NCBI GenBank assembly: GCA_029961685.1
Contig: JARWKL010000003.1
Location: 11,627,657 to 11,691,656, forward strand
DNA from: Aristolochia californica
Lineage: Eukaryota; Streptophyta; Magnoliopsida; Piperales; Aristolochiaceae
Direction of reading: 5' to 3'
DNA: 64,000 bases
Shown: positions 46,803 through 58,080 of the stretch, one piece after another
Layout: every line of letters begins with the position of its first letter
Position numbering within the stretch: position 1 is the stretch's first letter
Translations under genes and position numbers: made by a program
The notes under the pieces: generated by a model
Seen by the model: only the letters and a program-made list of their open reading frames with translations
What the model was told of the DNA's origin: nothing
Databases searched by the model: none

Positions 46803-48759
46803 ATGTGTAGTCCTCCATATGTGGGATACACGTATGTTATCTTTGGATAAGGTTGATTTGGAGGTGTTGTATGTGACACCTATTTGGTTGATGATACAAT
46901 AGTATTTGTCAGACTAAAATTATATTTTCCTTGTGGCTGATAATAAACACAACCACCCTCATGGGACTCATACTCAACATCCATTGCATCAATTTGATGT
47001 TTTTCATTTATATCAACCATGTTTACATTGCCTCCAACACTAGAACCTCGGTTGGGGTTTCTTCTTGAATCAATGTTATTTGTTTCAGACCTAAAAATAT
47101 CATTATCTTCTTCATTTGTGTAAAACTATGAGTGAAGTCATCAACGAAATTTATCAACATTATCATCCAAAAATGGTTTTTGAACCTCCATAGTCTAAAA
47201 AACTAATAGGCCATCTTCGATAAAATATAATTCAAGTTTATTGGAATCTAAGTGTCATGATTATTATTCCTACTATTTTTTTATGTTTGTGCATTTTGGG
47301 TCCTAAACTTCATGTTGTAATAAAGATAAACAAGATCATTCAAGGGATATATCTTTTAATCAAATTTTTTTTGTTTCATATGGATGCTAACAAATGTACT
47401 CCAATTTCTTTTACATCCAGATTATACACAAGTTTAATCTAAAATTCTTCTCGTTATTTGTTGTAGCTTTGAGTATCAGACCCAAAATACATCCACCAAT
47501 TAAGTAAAAAACATATACATCTATATGTTTTAGATATTAATAAGAAAACTATCATTTGTAAATTTGTAATGATTTAACATAAACTTTATACATCAAGATA
47601 GTATTCATCTATGGCTCCAATTATCACTCTGGTACCAAAGAGTCTCATTTGTGTCTCTTATTAGTATAAGCTCACCGATTGTACAAATTTATGTAGCTAT
47701 ATCTAACAATGTTTGCATCATAGTATCCTGTATTGGTGCTCTATAATAACAACCATATCCGATTGACATTTTTTGAACAATATCTTAGGATTTTAAAACC
47801 AATCCGCTTTCATACAAATGACAAGATATCTATTTTTTCAATGTTTATCTCTAAATACTTTTTATACTTTTGGGAGTAGTTTAACCAAAGAGCTAATTTA
47901 GTCCAATGAATAGCATCATATACAAATCTTGAAGGCAATATATTCTTACCATCAACAAACAAAATACTTTTACCAAAAGTAATAATATCAAAATCATTTT
48001 CTTGATTTTTCTTTAAAATTCATCTTAAAAAAACTATATGATCGACTTATGTGTTCTTTTTATTTATGACTTTGTTTCTAAGTCAATTATAGCTCTCAAT
48101 CATTTAATGTAAAAAGTATTTTTAAATCAAACATGTATAGAAGATATAAATGTAAAGTTTTGTTATAAAATATTACTTAAATATTAATTAAAATATTTAT
48201 AAATTATAGCATATCCTTACCTTTGAACAAGGCTCTCAAGTGCGATAAAATGAGTGGCAAAACCTAGTAATGTCAAGAAGAATTATTTTCTTCTCACTTG
48301 TATAATCTCGCATCATATCTAGCAATCATTTATGAAAATAAATAAAAATTGTAATTTTGTTGCATTTTGTGATTGCCCCATAAGGACATTTCAATTTGTA
48401 ATTGTCTTAAATTACTAGATCAATATGTTGTTCAACATATAGACTTCAATATATAGTATATCTTTTAACATTTTGCCAACTATTTTACCATTTGATGCAT
48501 TGTTTGTAACAATGTGCGTAACATTTTTTTTTTCTAATTCTTCAACAATCTCATCCATCAATTGAAACAAGTATTTGCGTCTTTCACTTTTCCACTACAA
48601 TCAATTGATTTAATAAATATTATTCTTTTATTTGAACTAACAACGATTAAACTTTTTCCAGTTAGACTAGTCTAATCATCACATCAAAGTGCATCTCCAT
48701 ATTTGTCAATCATCCTTAAATGCTACAATGTATGATCTCATTTTATCCATTTTCTCATG

Positions 48760-49462
48760 TAACTATTTTAATTTGTTCTTAGCTATTATTAAATTTTATT
48801 TTCTAAAAAGGCCTAATATTATTTGTCATGCTTTGGTTAATTTACTGTAATAGTTATTTTTATTTAATGTTATTTGATTATTTTTTCCTTTCAATTTACT
48901 AATATTTAAAAGTTGTACTATTAAGTTTTAGTTAATTTAAAAAATTTAAAGTTTTTTATTTTTATTTTAATTAAATATTAATTAATATTTTAATATTTTG
49001 ATTAATGGATTATTTTATTAAATAATTAAATTTGATAATGAAATAAAAATTAAAAATATATTATTTTTTATTAAATCTTAGTATTTTAGTTTATTTTATT
49101 TTATTTATTTATGTTCATTCATTTTAATTGTTTCACTTTTTTCTACTCTTTTATTTTCTTAATTTTTTATTTAATTAAAAATTTTGTATTATTTATTTAT
49201 TTTTGTTCTATTTTAAATTTTATTAATTATTATTAATTTTAAGTTTAGTTATTTTTTAATATGGCTAAAAATGATAAAATATTATTCATTTTGATTAATT
49301 TTATATTATTATTTATTTGTTTATTTAAAATTTTCATTACTTATTTTTTGTAATTATTTTCTCTTTCCATTTCATAATCTTTTTATTTTCAACAATTAAT
49401 ATTTATTTGATTTCTATTTTGTTTTATTTATTTAAAAAATATTATGTTACTTATATGATTTG
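48760..49462. other. Very AT-rich, low-complexity stretch
   Basis: Mostly T/A runs such as TTTATTTTATTTTATTTATTTATG, with no coding potential and no element ends found. It could be an AT-rich spacer or the subterminal part of a decayed transposon. Confidence 0.6.
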
Positions 49463-49790
49463 TGTTAAATAACATGTATGGTAGAGTTTTACATGACGGT
49501 CACGACAAGAAGTCTCATAAAGCCAAAATTAATATGGTGGAGTCTAAGAAAAGTCTCATGAAAGGATGTCTCACCAACAAAAGTCAATTAAATGTTTTAG
49601 TTATGTTATTCTTCTATTTATATTCAATTGTTCAATTATTCTAGGACTTATCTTTTAGTGTTTAACTTTGGGTGTAACCGGGACAAAAGTAGTTTAATTG
49701 TAATTAGATTCTACTAGTTTCTTCTATTATAAATAGAAGTTAATTGTACTCAGTTATAAACAAATTAGTAAAATATTTCTCTTTCCCGGA
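49463..49790 (+). repeat. Solo LTR related to the element at 7275-12418
   Basis: Shares words in order with that LTR: ATTAATATGGTGGAGTCT, TTTTAGTTATGTTA, TCTTCTATTTATATT, GGACTTATCTTT, and CTATTATAAATAGAAGTT. It starts TGTTAAATAAC. The right edge is approximate because the terminal bases have drifted. No second LTR or interior is present. Confidence 0.75.
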
Positions 49791-50130
49791 ACTTCTTTTG
49801 GCATCCATAGAATGGGATACTATTGGACTTTTAAACTTCAAAAGAGATTTTCAAAATAGACTTATAGAGGAGATGTGAAAGTGAAACAAATAAAAAACAA
49901 CTTGCTTTAGGCTTTTAAACTTCTGTCATATTTATGATGCTATCCCATTGAACCACCGAACTGCCGGTTTTAGCTAGACCCAATGGCTGGTCCGGTTCGT
50001 ACTGAAACTTTTTGAATTCTGGATGCCAAAAGATACCCAATTTATTCTCAATAAAGAATTGTGGCAGACTAGCCGTTACGAAAACGACCTTTGCCACTCC
50101 TTTCCTCTTTCCGAAATTTGAAGCCTAAGG
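49791..50130. other. Upstream region of the TOG-domain gene
   Basis: No gene seen; it contains the promoter-proximal sequence of the gene starting at 50232. A 60-codon minus-strand frame here has no recognisable family. Confidence 0.5.
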
Positions 50131-50132
50131 AA

Positions 50133-50140
50133 TATTTATA
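50133..50140 (+). promoter_or_regulatory. TATA-like box of the TOG-domain gene
   Basis: TATTTATA lies 92 bp before the ATG, which puts a start site near 50165 and gives a pyrimidine-rich (TCTTCTTCGCTCTCGC) leader of about 65 nt. Confidence 0.5.
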
Positions 50141-50231
50141 GGATCGCCTTCTTTATGCCTCTTTGCCTTCACTCTTCTTCGCTCTCGCTCCCTTTGGTGA
50201 TTAATCTCTGTAACGCAAAATACAAAGAAGA

Positions 50232-51902
50232 ATGGCTCTCAAGTCTCTTGACAATGCTCTACCTCTCTCGCCGGAAAGACCGAAAAAGATCGCAAAAGTT
50301 GCCGCAAACTTGATCCGTACTCCGCCAAAGCTCGTCGTTAACGACGAGAACACGGCGCCGATGGATCCTACGCCTGAATATGCTGCTTCCCATGACCTTA
50401 AGCCCTTATCTGAGCCGAAAGCGAAGCTCGAGGTAAGCCGTTTTATTCTCTCTGTTTTTTTCATTTTCTATCAAACATGGTTGGCATTTTTTTAGGGTTT
50501 ACTCCGAATTGTTTGCCGTTTCAATACAGCGACTAGAGAATTTTGAATACATACAAAGTTGCGATACCCGCACCATTTGGCCCTAGGTTAGGAATTTTAC
50601 TTGCAGAACATTTCATGTTATATTATAGTTACTCCGAGCCTCAATTGGGTATTCCACCGATGCCATTTGTTCATTCCTGGTCATTTTCTTTTCTTCGATT
50701 TCTGGGTAGTTCCGAAGATATTTTAACATTCTAATTGCTAAAATCGTCAGGGGTTGATGAAAAGCTTAGATTCAAGGGAGTGGATGGTAGTCTGTGAAGC
50801 TTTGAATGATGTCCGCAGATTATCACTACATCATAGCCCACTCTTAGTCCCAATTTTGTAAGCGACTCTTACTCAGTTCATTTAATTTTTGTGTAGCAAG
50901 TGAGTCGGAAAGATTCAATGCCAATCTCATGGCTCTATATCTTGCATTTCCCTGGACCGATCTCATACTTCACTGAATAATAAATCCAATTTTCCTTTAT
51001 ACGTATTGATGTGAGTTAGGGATAAAGTTGTGTTAGTTTTGGTGAAATCCATGAAGAGTCCAAGGAGCGCTCTCTGCAAGACATCACTATTGGCTTCTGC
51101 TGATATTTTCCAGTGCTTTGGCCATCTTCTGCTCTCTTCACCAAGCAACGAAGCCTTTAATCAATTGGTAAGCGACCAAAATCCTCAGCTTTTGTACCTC
51201 ACACTGCTCACAAACCGCTTGTTCTAGAATATTGGTCCAGCAGCAAGGCCTCTGAAAGAACGCTTAGAAACCAAAAAGGAATGCTTTAACTGAAAAATAA
51301 AATCGGAAGGTTCACTTCATTTTCGACCCAATGTGCAGCTACTTCGTCTTCTGCTGACGGCCTCCCAGGATAAGAAATTTGTTTGCGAGGAAGCACAGAA
51401 AGCTCTTCTTGCAATGGCAGCGTCTCTGCCTCCATGCCCACTGCTCCAAAATCTAGCTTCATACGTTAAACATACCAACCCTAAGGTCAGAGCCAAAGCT
51501 GCCGTATCTATCTCCGACTGCGTCTCCAAGATGGTACATTCGACCCTTCACATCCTGAAAATTTTCATATGTATACTGTACTTGTGAAGCTTCCTCGTTC
51601 GTACTCGAATGAAAATTTGCTGTTTCTGGACAATTTTCTGTTTTGTGCAGTCTCACGAAGGAATGCAGGAATTTGGACTGTCAAATCTGATAAAAATTGC
51701 TGCAGATTTACTGAACGATAGGTTGCCAGAGGCTAGAGAAGCAGCTCGAGGTATCGGGAATTCAGTTTATGAGGCGTTCATGGGTGATCATGAGAATGAG
51801 AAAACAACCGGAATAGAAGCTCCAGAGGCGTGGCAGGATTTCTGCTTGTCCAATTTACCAGCTATTTCAGCTCAGGCAATGGTTAATATAGCTCGCCGAT
51901 AG
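50232..51902 (+). CDS. TOG/ARM-repeat protein, complete five-exon gene
   Basis: Exons 50232-50432, 50751-50857, 51020-51167, 51339-51533 and 51651-51902 join with consistent phases and GT-AG borders into 903 nt, 300 residues plus stop. The first 65 or so residues are a disordered, Pro/Lys-rich leader. The rest is helical HEAT/ARM-like sequence of the TOG/CLASP-N type: SLDSREWMVVCEALNDVRRL, LLVKSMKSPRSALCKTSL (as VLVKSMKSPRSALCKTSL), LASYVKHTNPKVRAKAAVS, IKIAADLLNDRLPEAREAAR. TOG domains bind tubulin or microtubule ends; small plant TOG-only proteins are poorly studied, so the microtubule role is inferred from the fold. The upstream AATAC-AAAGAAGA-ATG context and the lack of an earlier in-frame ATG support this start. 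It is the only host gene here wholly free of transposons. Confidence 0.92.
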
Positions 51903-52291
51903 ATTACTAGTGTAGTAGATGTTTCGTCACTCCATAGTCAGTTTGTTAACGTTTGTTGTCTGTATTGTGTAAATGTTGTTTGCACGATACATAAGATTTA
52001 TCTGTAGCAATATTGAGATTTGATGCTTATATTATACCCACAAAAAAAAAAAAAAGGTTTTTTAGAAGAGAAAGGATTATGTTAAATGGTTGGTGGGGAT
52101 AAAAAGTGTCACTGATCATGAGTGTACATTCAAAGGCATCGGGCCTCACGAGGACCAACCACAGTTGGGAGATTACTCTTTTTTATAATTTTATTTTATT
52201 TTTACTTTTATTCTAGCTTCCCTGATTTTACGAGATTCAATCGATATGTAGAAGAGATCATCGATGAATATACCTAGGAGAGGGGGGGGGG
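51903..52291. other. 3' region of the TOG-domain gene
   Basis: 3' untranslated and downstream sequence. A short A run lies at about 52041-52054 and an 11-G run at 52282-52292 next to the following repeat array. Confidence 0.55.
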
Positions 52292-53290
52292 GATGAAGTT
52301 CATCTTAATTACTTAGGTTATTCAAAAAAGTCGTTAGTGGCACACCAATGCCACACCAATGCCGTCAGGACGTGTCTTTTCCTCCCAAATTTTTTTCCTT
52401 CTTTCCCGCTTTCTTCTCCCTCTCGGCTTCTTCATCTTCGCACCCTCTCGCACTCCCTTCTCCTTCTCGGCCTCCCTTCTCCTTCTCAGCCTCCCTTCTC
52501 CCTTCTAGTCTCTCTTCTCCCTCTCCTTTTTCCCTCTCTCTTGGTCAACATATATCAGGAGATGAAGTTCATCTTGATTACTTAGGTTATTCAAAAAAGT
52601 CGTTAGTGGTACACCAATGCCGGCTTCAATTGAATGAAGTGGATAATCAAGATGAAGCCACCCAAGGCTCAAGCTGTGGAATCAGGAATCCGCACGATTT
52701 TTTGAGTCATCCACTTGAAGCCATCGGGACGTGTCTCTTCCTCCCAATTTTTTTTCCTTCTTTCCCGCTTTCTTCTCCCTCTCGGTCTCCCTTCTCCCTT
52801 CTAGTCTCTCTTCTCCCTCTCCCTTTTCCCTCTTGCTTTGTCAACATATATAAGGAGATGAAGTTCATCTTGATTACTTAGGTTATTCAAAAAAGTCGTT
52901 AGTGGTACACCAATGCCGACTTCAATTGAATGAAGTAGATAATCAAGATGAAGCCACCCAAGGCTCAAGCTGTGGAATCAGGAATCCGCATAATTTTTTG
53001 AGTCATCCACTTGAAGCTGTCGGGACGTGTCTCTTCCTCCCAATTTTTTTTTCCTTCTTTCCCGCTTTCTTCTCCCTCTCGGCTTCTTCATCTTAGCACC
53101 CTCTCGCACTCCCTTCTCCCTCTCGGCCTCCCTTCTCATTCTCAGCCTCCCTCTCCCTTCTCCCTTCTAGTCTCTCTTCTCCCTCTCCCTTTTCCCTCTC
53201 GCTGCTCTCCTCCTCTTGGCCTCCCTCTCTCTCTCTCTTGCACTCGCTCTCCCTCTCGGCCTCCCTCTCCCTTCTCCCTTAAAAATCCTT
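52292..53290 (+). repeat. Three-copy tandem array at the start of a Harbinger-like element
   Basis: Units begin GATGAAGTTCATCTT at 52292, 52561 and 52857. Each runs through TTACTTAGGTTATTC and GTCGTTAGTGG into a long C/T-rich tract (CTTCTCCCTCTCGGC). Units two and three also carry an inverted pair (TTCATCTTGATTA with TAATCAAGATGAA), which is missing from unit one. The same beginning recurs at 59895 as the end of the opposed relative, so it is probably the element's terminal sequence, amplified in tandem. Confidence 0.75.
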
Positions 53291-53406
53291 CCGATTTCCT
53301 TCGCTTTTCCCCATTCTAGCATCAATTTCTTCGATTCTACTTCGATTTGCTTTGATTTCCACATTCGATTTCCCCATTGAGCTTCAAAATTTCCCAAAAT
53401 TTAGAA

Positions 53407-54299
53407 GGTAATCTTAAACCCTAATTTTATTTTCAATTAATATACTGTTGTATTTGATTTAATTTTAATTTATGTGTCCAATATTTATATTGATTGTTTA
53501 GTTATTACATAATTTTTAGGATTTGGTTAGGATTTATGGTATTTAGGGTTCAATTTCGTCTTTTGGGAATAATTTCGGGTTTAGGGGTATTTAGAGTATG
53601 GTTAAGGGTATTTAGGGTTTTTTTTTTTTAGGGTTCTCGGTCTTAAGGTAGGGTAAATAGAAATTAGGGTTTAGAGGCTTAGAGTTTGGGGTGATAGGGT
53701 TTAGGGTTTGGGGCTTTTAGGGTTTTTATGGTTTAGGCATTGGTTTACTTTTTGGAATTAGGGTTAGTGTTAATAGAAGTTAGGTTTGGGGTTTAGGGTA
53801 CTTTATGGAATTAGGGTTAAGGTTTAGGGTTTAGGGGCTAATTGAGGGCGGGTGGATTCCAGTTCAAACTAGGCTGAGTCGCCTACATGGGTGTCCATTA
53901 GCCAACGAAACCTGACCCCCATCACTAACGAGGTATGATTTGTAGTGGTCGTGAAGTCATATGGGGCTCTACCAGGGGTGTTCGGTGAATTTGGACTTGA
54001 TGAATGTGTTTTTGCATTGTTTAGGGCATCTGCAATGGAATTAGTTTGATTAATTTTTAATTGCTATAGAATGTTGTTGAATAATTTTAAAGTGCTATGG
54101 AATGATCTTGCCAAGTGGTGAGGAAATTCGGGTGTTATAAATATCTACCACGTTTTATTTTGTTTAGTGGTTTTTTGTGTTTCCATGTGTCCCTAGTTAC
54201 TATGACCAGTAAAGGTTGCCTGATAAAGTTTTTTCAATGAGGACCATCTCGAATTTAGATTAGAAATGGCTAGAAGTTGACAGCAAAATGATCGAACAT
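53407..54299. other. Probable leader intron with telomere-like repeats
   Basis: Starts with a donor-like GTAATCTT and AAACCCTAA (53416-53424), then about 320 bp rich in degenerate TTTAGGG and TAGGGTT units (53520-53850). Telo-box-like repeats are frequent in the first introns of plant housekeeping-type genes. A TATA-like GTTATAAATATC occurs near 54133. Confidence 0.5.
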
Positions 54300-55211
54300 A
54301 TGACATTTGGACCTTCGAAGAAGACAACAACATTGCTCGATCTCTTGGTCGAGCAGGTCAATATGGGGAACAAGTTATCCAATGGGGTTTGGAAGCATGA
54401 AGAGTATATAGACTGTGTTAATAAGTTCAATGAAGACGCAATCAATAAAAAGACTATTGAGTAGCTCAAGAATCAAACAAGATCATGGAAGAAAACTTAC
54501 CAACCAATAACGAGTTATCTCAACACTAGTGGGTCCGATTGGGATGCAACCACACAACGAGTTACTGCTTGTCATTTTGTATGGCAAGACTACATCAATG
54601 TCAGTAAATCAAGTTGTACAACAAAATATTTTGTATGTTTATCGCTTTACTAGAACTCTATTCCAAGACGTCTAAAAGATATTTTTCTTTTCTTTTAGGA
54701 GCATAGAAATGCTAAGAAGTATAAACGTGAATGGTGCCCACTTTATGAAAAATTTGCTTTGGTAGAGGGAAACTCAATAGCCATGGGGACAACAAGTCAA
54801 ACGAGCGTAGATCTGAGTGATGATCTCCTTTTTGAATCAGAATGGGCACTGATGGACGAGCTTGAGGATGTCAATGTAGTTAGGGATACTCCATCGCCAT
54901 TCTTTAGCAAGAATGAGTCGACACCTGAACAGTCTCGAATAGGTAACTCGTCACCTTCAACTCGTCGTAGACAGAGAAACAAAATGTCCACTGATAACAC
55001 TAGTAGATTCATTGATGCAATGAAGGAAATCACTCAGGCAATTAGGGATGTCATCAAGTCTAAAGATGGAAATGCTAGTAATGATTGGTACAGAGCCCTC
55101 CAAGAAATCTCGGACCTGCCAATAGAGTTAAAGTTTTGTGTTTGCGAATGGTTGGAGACGCCAACTAAGAAGGCCATGTTTACAAAGATGACGGTGGAAG
55201 AGCAGCTTTAG
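54300..55211 (+). pseudogene. Myb/SANT-like protein of the Harbinger element
   Basis: Two exons (54300-54599 and 54699-55211) separated by a 99-bp intron. The first has a Myb/SANT-like fold: NGVWKHEEYIDCVNKFNEDA, RSWKKTYQPITSYLNTSG, WDATTQRVTACHFVWQDYIN, which is the Myb_DNA-bind_3 type found next to Harbinger transposases. The second opens EHRNAKKYKREWCPLYEKF and ends in a charged C-terminal half. An in-frame TAG at 54462-54464 breaks the first exon, and the start codon is uncertain. The protein's usual role is to bind the element's ends and help bring the transposase to DNA. Confidence 0.8.
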
Positions 55212-55589
55212 TGGCTTCAATTTTGTTCTCGTGTATTGTAGTAATGAGTTTTAACTACACTATCTACTTTGGGATAAGCGTTTTGTATTTTAATGATTCT
55301 TTTTGAATTATGACATTGTAAGACATGTCATTGATGTTTTATGAATGTCATTATGGTTAAGATTTATTTTCATGATTGTTGTGTTGTTATTGTGTGGATG
55401 AATATGGTGGATGAGTATGGATGTGGGCAATTGAATGGACATGGTTGTGTAGGGTTGTGGACAATTGAATGGATATGGTTGTGTAAATGTGTAATTAAAA
55501 ATAGGCTATGATTGAAGATAGGGGTGTGTTTTTGTTTATGACTTTTAAGAAGAAACATGACTTTTAGGTTATTGTATTTTTAGGTTTTC

Positions 55590-56840
55590 ATGGATATTAC
55601 GACATACGAAGAAAAGATTGCAACTATGCTTGCGTTCACATGTATTTTGTTCGCCATGAGAAGATACTATTTCTACCATTGCAATAGACATGTACCACAT
55701 TCTTGTGGGATTGATGGTCATTTGTATTTGCAATAGGCACTAGACAAGTCACCTATTAAATTTTGAAAAGTTTATAAGATGAATCAAATTGCATTTTGCA
55801 AATTAGCAGATACTTAATAGTAGAAGATTTTTATCAGCCATAAAGACCATCTCAGTGGAAGAACAACTTGCATATTTTTTCCTAACTGTTGGTCAACAAC
55901 AATCTTATCGTGTCAGAACATAGATGTTTGATAGATTGAAACGGACCATAAGTACGTATTTCAATAAGGTGTTGGATGTTATTCTCAAACTTCACTCTGA
56001 TTACATCAAACGTCCTTCAGAATGCACTCACTCAAAAATTTTAAACAATCCAATGTTTTGTCCATACTTTAAGGCAACATCATTTGCACTCTAATGAACA
56101 ATTTTAGATTAATATACAAAGTTAGTCAATATTAAATGAAATGGTATAATTAGGATTATATTAGGCCTATTGATGGAACTCATACCAAAGTGAACAACAA
56201 AGATTCTGGAACAGAAAAGGCTATCTCTCACAAAATGTGATGGCCACATGTACATTTGACATGCAATTCACTTACGTGTTTGCTGGATGGTAGGGATCAA
56301 TAGCTAATTCTCATGTACCGAATAACGCATTGACTCACCGAGATAGGCTCTTTGTACCTGAAGGTAAATAGTATATTTTTATCTATTATTATCTTAAAAT
56401 ATTTTATGTGGAATATTTTTTTCTATTGTAGGTAAATATCATCTATTCGATGCTGGTTATGCAAATCTTCTAGGATTTTTGGCTCCATATCGAGGAACTC
56501 GTTATCATTTGCAAGAATTTAGAGACAATCTTCCTGGAAATGATAAAGAATTATTCAACCGAAGGCACTCACCTTTGAGGAATACTATTGAGTTAACTTT
56601 TGGTGCTTTAAAAGCTCGATTTCAAATGTTGAAAAGTCGTTTTCTTATATGATCCAGATAAAAATTGTAATTGCATGTTGCATATTATATAATTATATAC
56701 GTAGAGAGAATTACCATGATATGTTTGAAACGAAAGATGATGATTCAGGTGATGAGCTTCGTGGAGGAGGTGATGAGGTCCAATTAGTAGGTGTAAATGA
56801 TGATGTAGATAGCGATGGTCTTGTGGAGGAAGACAGTTAA
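55590..56840 (+). pseudogene. Harbinger DDE transposase (DDE_Tnp_4), broken
   Basis: The nuclease that cuts and moves the element. Visible pieces: AIKTISVEEQLAYFFLTVG near 55850, PIDGTH with the first catalytic Asp near 56167, FDAGYANLLGFLAPYRGTRY near 56440-56500 with the second Asp, HSPLRNTIELTFGALKARF near 56565-56620 with the expected Glu, and IKIVIACCILYNYIRRE near 56660. Frameshifts and stops (for example TAG after RVRT near 55921, and TGA near 56237) make it non-functional. Its acidic tail ends at 56840. Confidence 0.85.
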
Positions 56841-57459
56841 ACAACAAAAATTCGGAGGTAGCATGCATTAGAATCCACAAAAGTCGCACAATATCTATAT
56901 GCCATAGTGACTCGCATGTGGAATGAAAAATGGTGGTTGTATCATATCGATTTTGAACATGTATATTATCATTTATATGTACTAAACTAGTAACTTGAAG
57001 ATTTTAATATTAAGAGAACGAACTCGTTGTTATCTTCCAAGGCATAAACATTTGCTTTTATGCCACAAATTGTGGACTATTATGCGTAATTCAGTTCATT
57101 TTCAAACATGTTTTATAATTTTAATTATATATATTATTAATAATCTATCTTAGGTTATTAATAAAATAGTATATTCATCTATTTATTATATTTATTAATT
57201 TTATTACTATATTAAATTTGATATTTAAGGCAGGTAATTAAAATATAGTTAAAGTAAGCATTTGATCAATTATTTTTTAATAATTATCCCATTTTTATAA
57301 ATAATTAAACTAATCATTTTTAATTTTGTGGAAATAAGTTTTTATTAATACTTACTAATAGAATAATATTTTTATATATTCATTATATTTATTTTTAATT
57401 ACTGTACGAAATTAATGATTTAATAGTGGAAATTAAAATATTATTAAATTAAGCATTTG
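56841..57459. other. 3' flank of the Harbinger transposase
   Basis: AT-rich non-coding sequence. The motif TAAGCATTTGATCAATTATTTT repeats, in variants, near 57255, 57450 and 57570, showing short tandem amplification. Confidence 0.55.
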
Positions 57460-58080
57460 ATCAATTATTTTGGTTTAATTAACCCATTTTTATAGTTAAT
57501 GAAACAAATGGTTTAAAATTTAGTATAAATATATTATTAATTAATAATACGTAAAAATATATATTATGTTAAAGTAAGCCTTTGATCAATGATTTTTTTT
57601 TAATTATTCCTTTTTTATGTTAACATATATCTTATTTTATTAATGAATGAATGAATTTATTATACTCATTTTTGTTATTTTTTTACTTTTTTTAATTAAT
57701 TTTTTATAATTAATCAGTGCACAGTTAATTGTCACACATAATTTTTGTATTAATGTATAACAAACTACAGTCATTAATTAATATAATATCTAATTTACTT
57801 AATTAGTATATTAATATATTTTAATTCTACATTTAATTACTTATTAGTGTAGTAATCATGTTTGTTTTGGTTGATTTGGTGTTTAGGTATAAAGGTTCTA
57901 TTTGTATATATTATTACAAGTTACTCTTTCTCTTGTTTTGGGACACTAACACTGGAAATTATTTTCTGGTGCTCTTGAACTCGTACACACTAACACCTAA
58001 CTTAAAATTGAAGTTCAATTATTTCATTCAATTGAATTTGAATTTAAACTTGACGTTGAAGTTGAAGCAAATGTTGACTA
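57460..58080. repeat. Left arm of a large inverted repeat
   Basis: Reverse complement of 59935-60705 over most of its length. Paired words include GGGACACTAACACTGGAA with TTCCAGTGTTAGTGCCCCC, and AGTGTAGTAATCATGTTT with AACGTGATTACTACACTT. The arms diverge by substitutions and small indels and by a tandem duplication in the right arm. Confidence 0.85.

Larger units (their letters stand above)
44880..48760 (-). pseudogene. Decayed hAT-type transposase, split by a solo LTR
   Basis: The minus strand near 48530-48420 reads DEIVEELEKKNVTHIVTNN, then ASNGKIVGKMLKDILY, matching the DUF659 region of plant hAT-like transposases (the usual motif is VTDNASN). Near 48330-48240 follow MMRDYTSEKK and ITRFCHSF, like the family's MRKFT...RPAITRFAT. 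Downstream is an Asn/Tyr-rich tail (DAMDVEYESHEGG near 47000) that continues across the solo LTR into MYIVPTYYGQFDPPYRMENY (45124-45065). Stops and frameshifts throughout. Terminal inverted repeats were not found. Some domesticated plant genes also carry this domain, but this copy is not functional. Confidence 0.7.
52292..58080 (+). mobile_element. PIF/Harbinger-like DNA transposon, decayed
   Basis: Contains the two-gene set typical of plant PIF/Harbinger elements: a Myb/SANT-like DNA-binding protein (54300-55211) and a DDE_Tnp_4 transposase (about 55590-56840), both broken and both plus strand. The left side has the repeat array and a C/T-rich leader with a donor-like AAG then GTAATC at 53407. 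The right side, 57460-58080, is homologous in inverted orientation to 59935-60705. Exact ends and a 3-bp TTA/TAA target duplication, usual for the superfamily, could not be fixed. Confidence 0.72.

Noticed and set aside
52292..53290. CRISPR array, because of the direct repeats
   Set aside because: Units are about 270-300 bp or longer and carry C/T-rich coding-like sequence with no short repeat/spacer structure; the genome is a plant's.
53520..53850. True interstitial telomere array
   Set aside because: Units are degenerate and irregularly spaced, mixed with TTTGGGG and AATTAGGG variants, so a telo-box-rich intron-like tract fits better.
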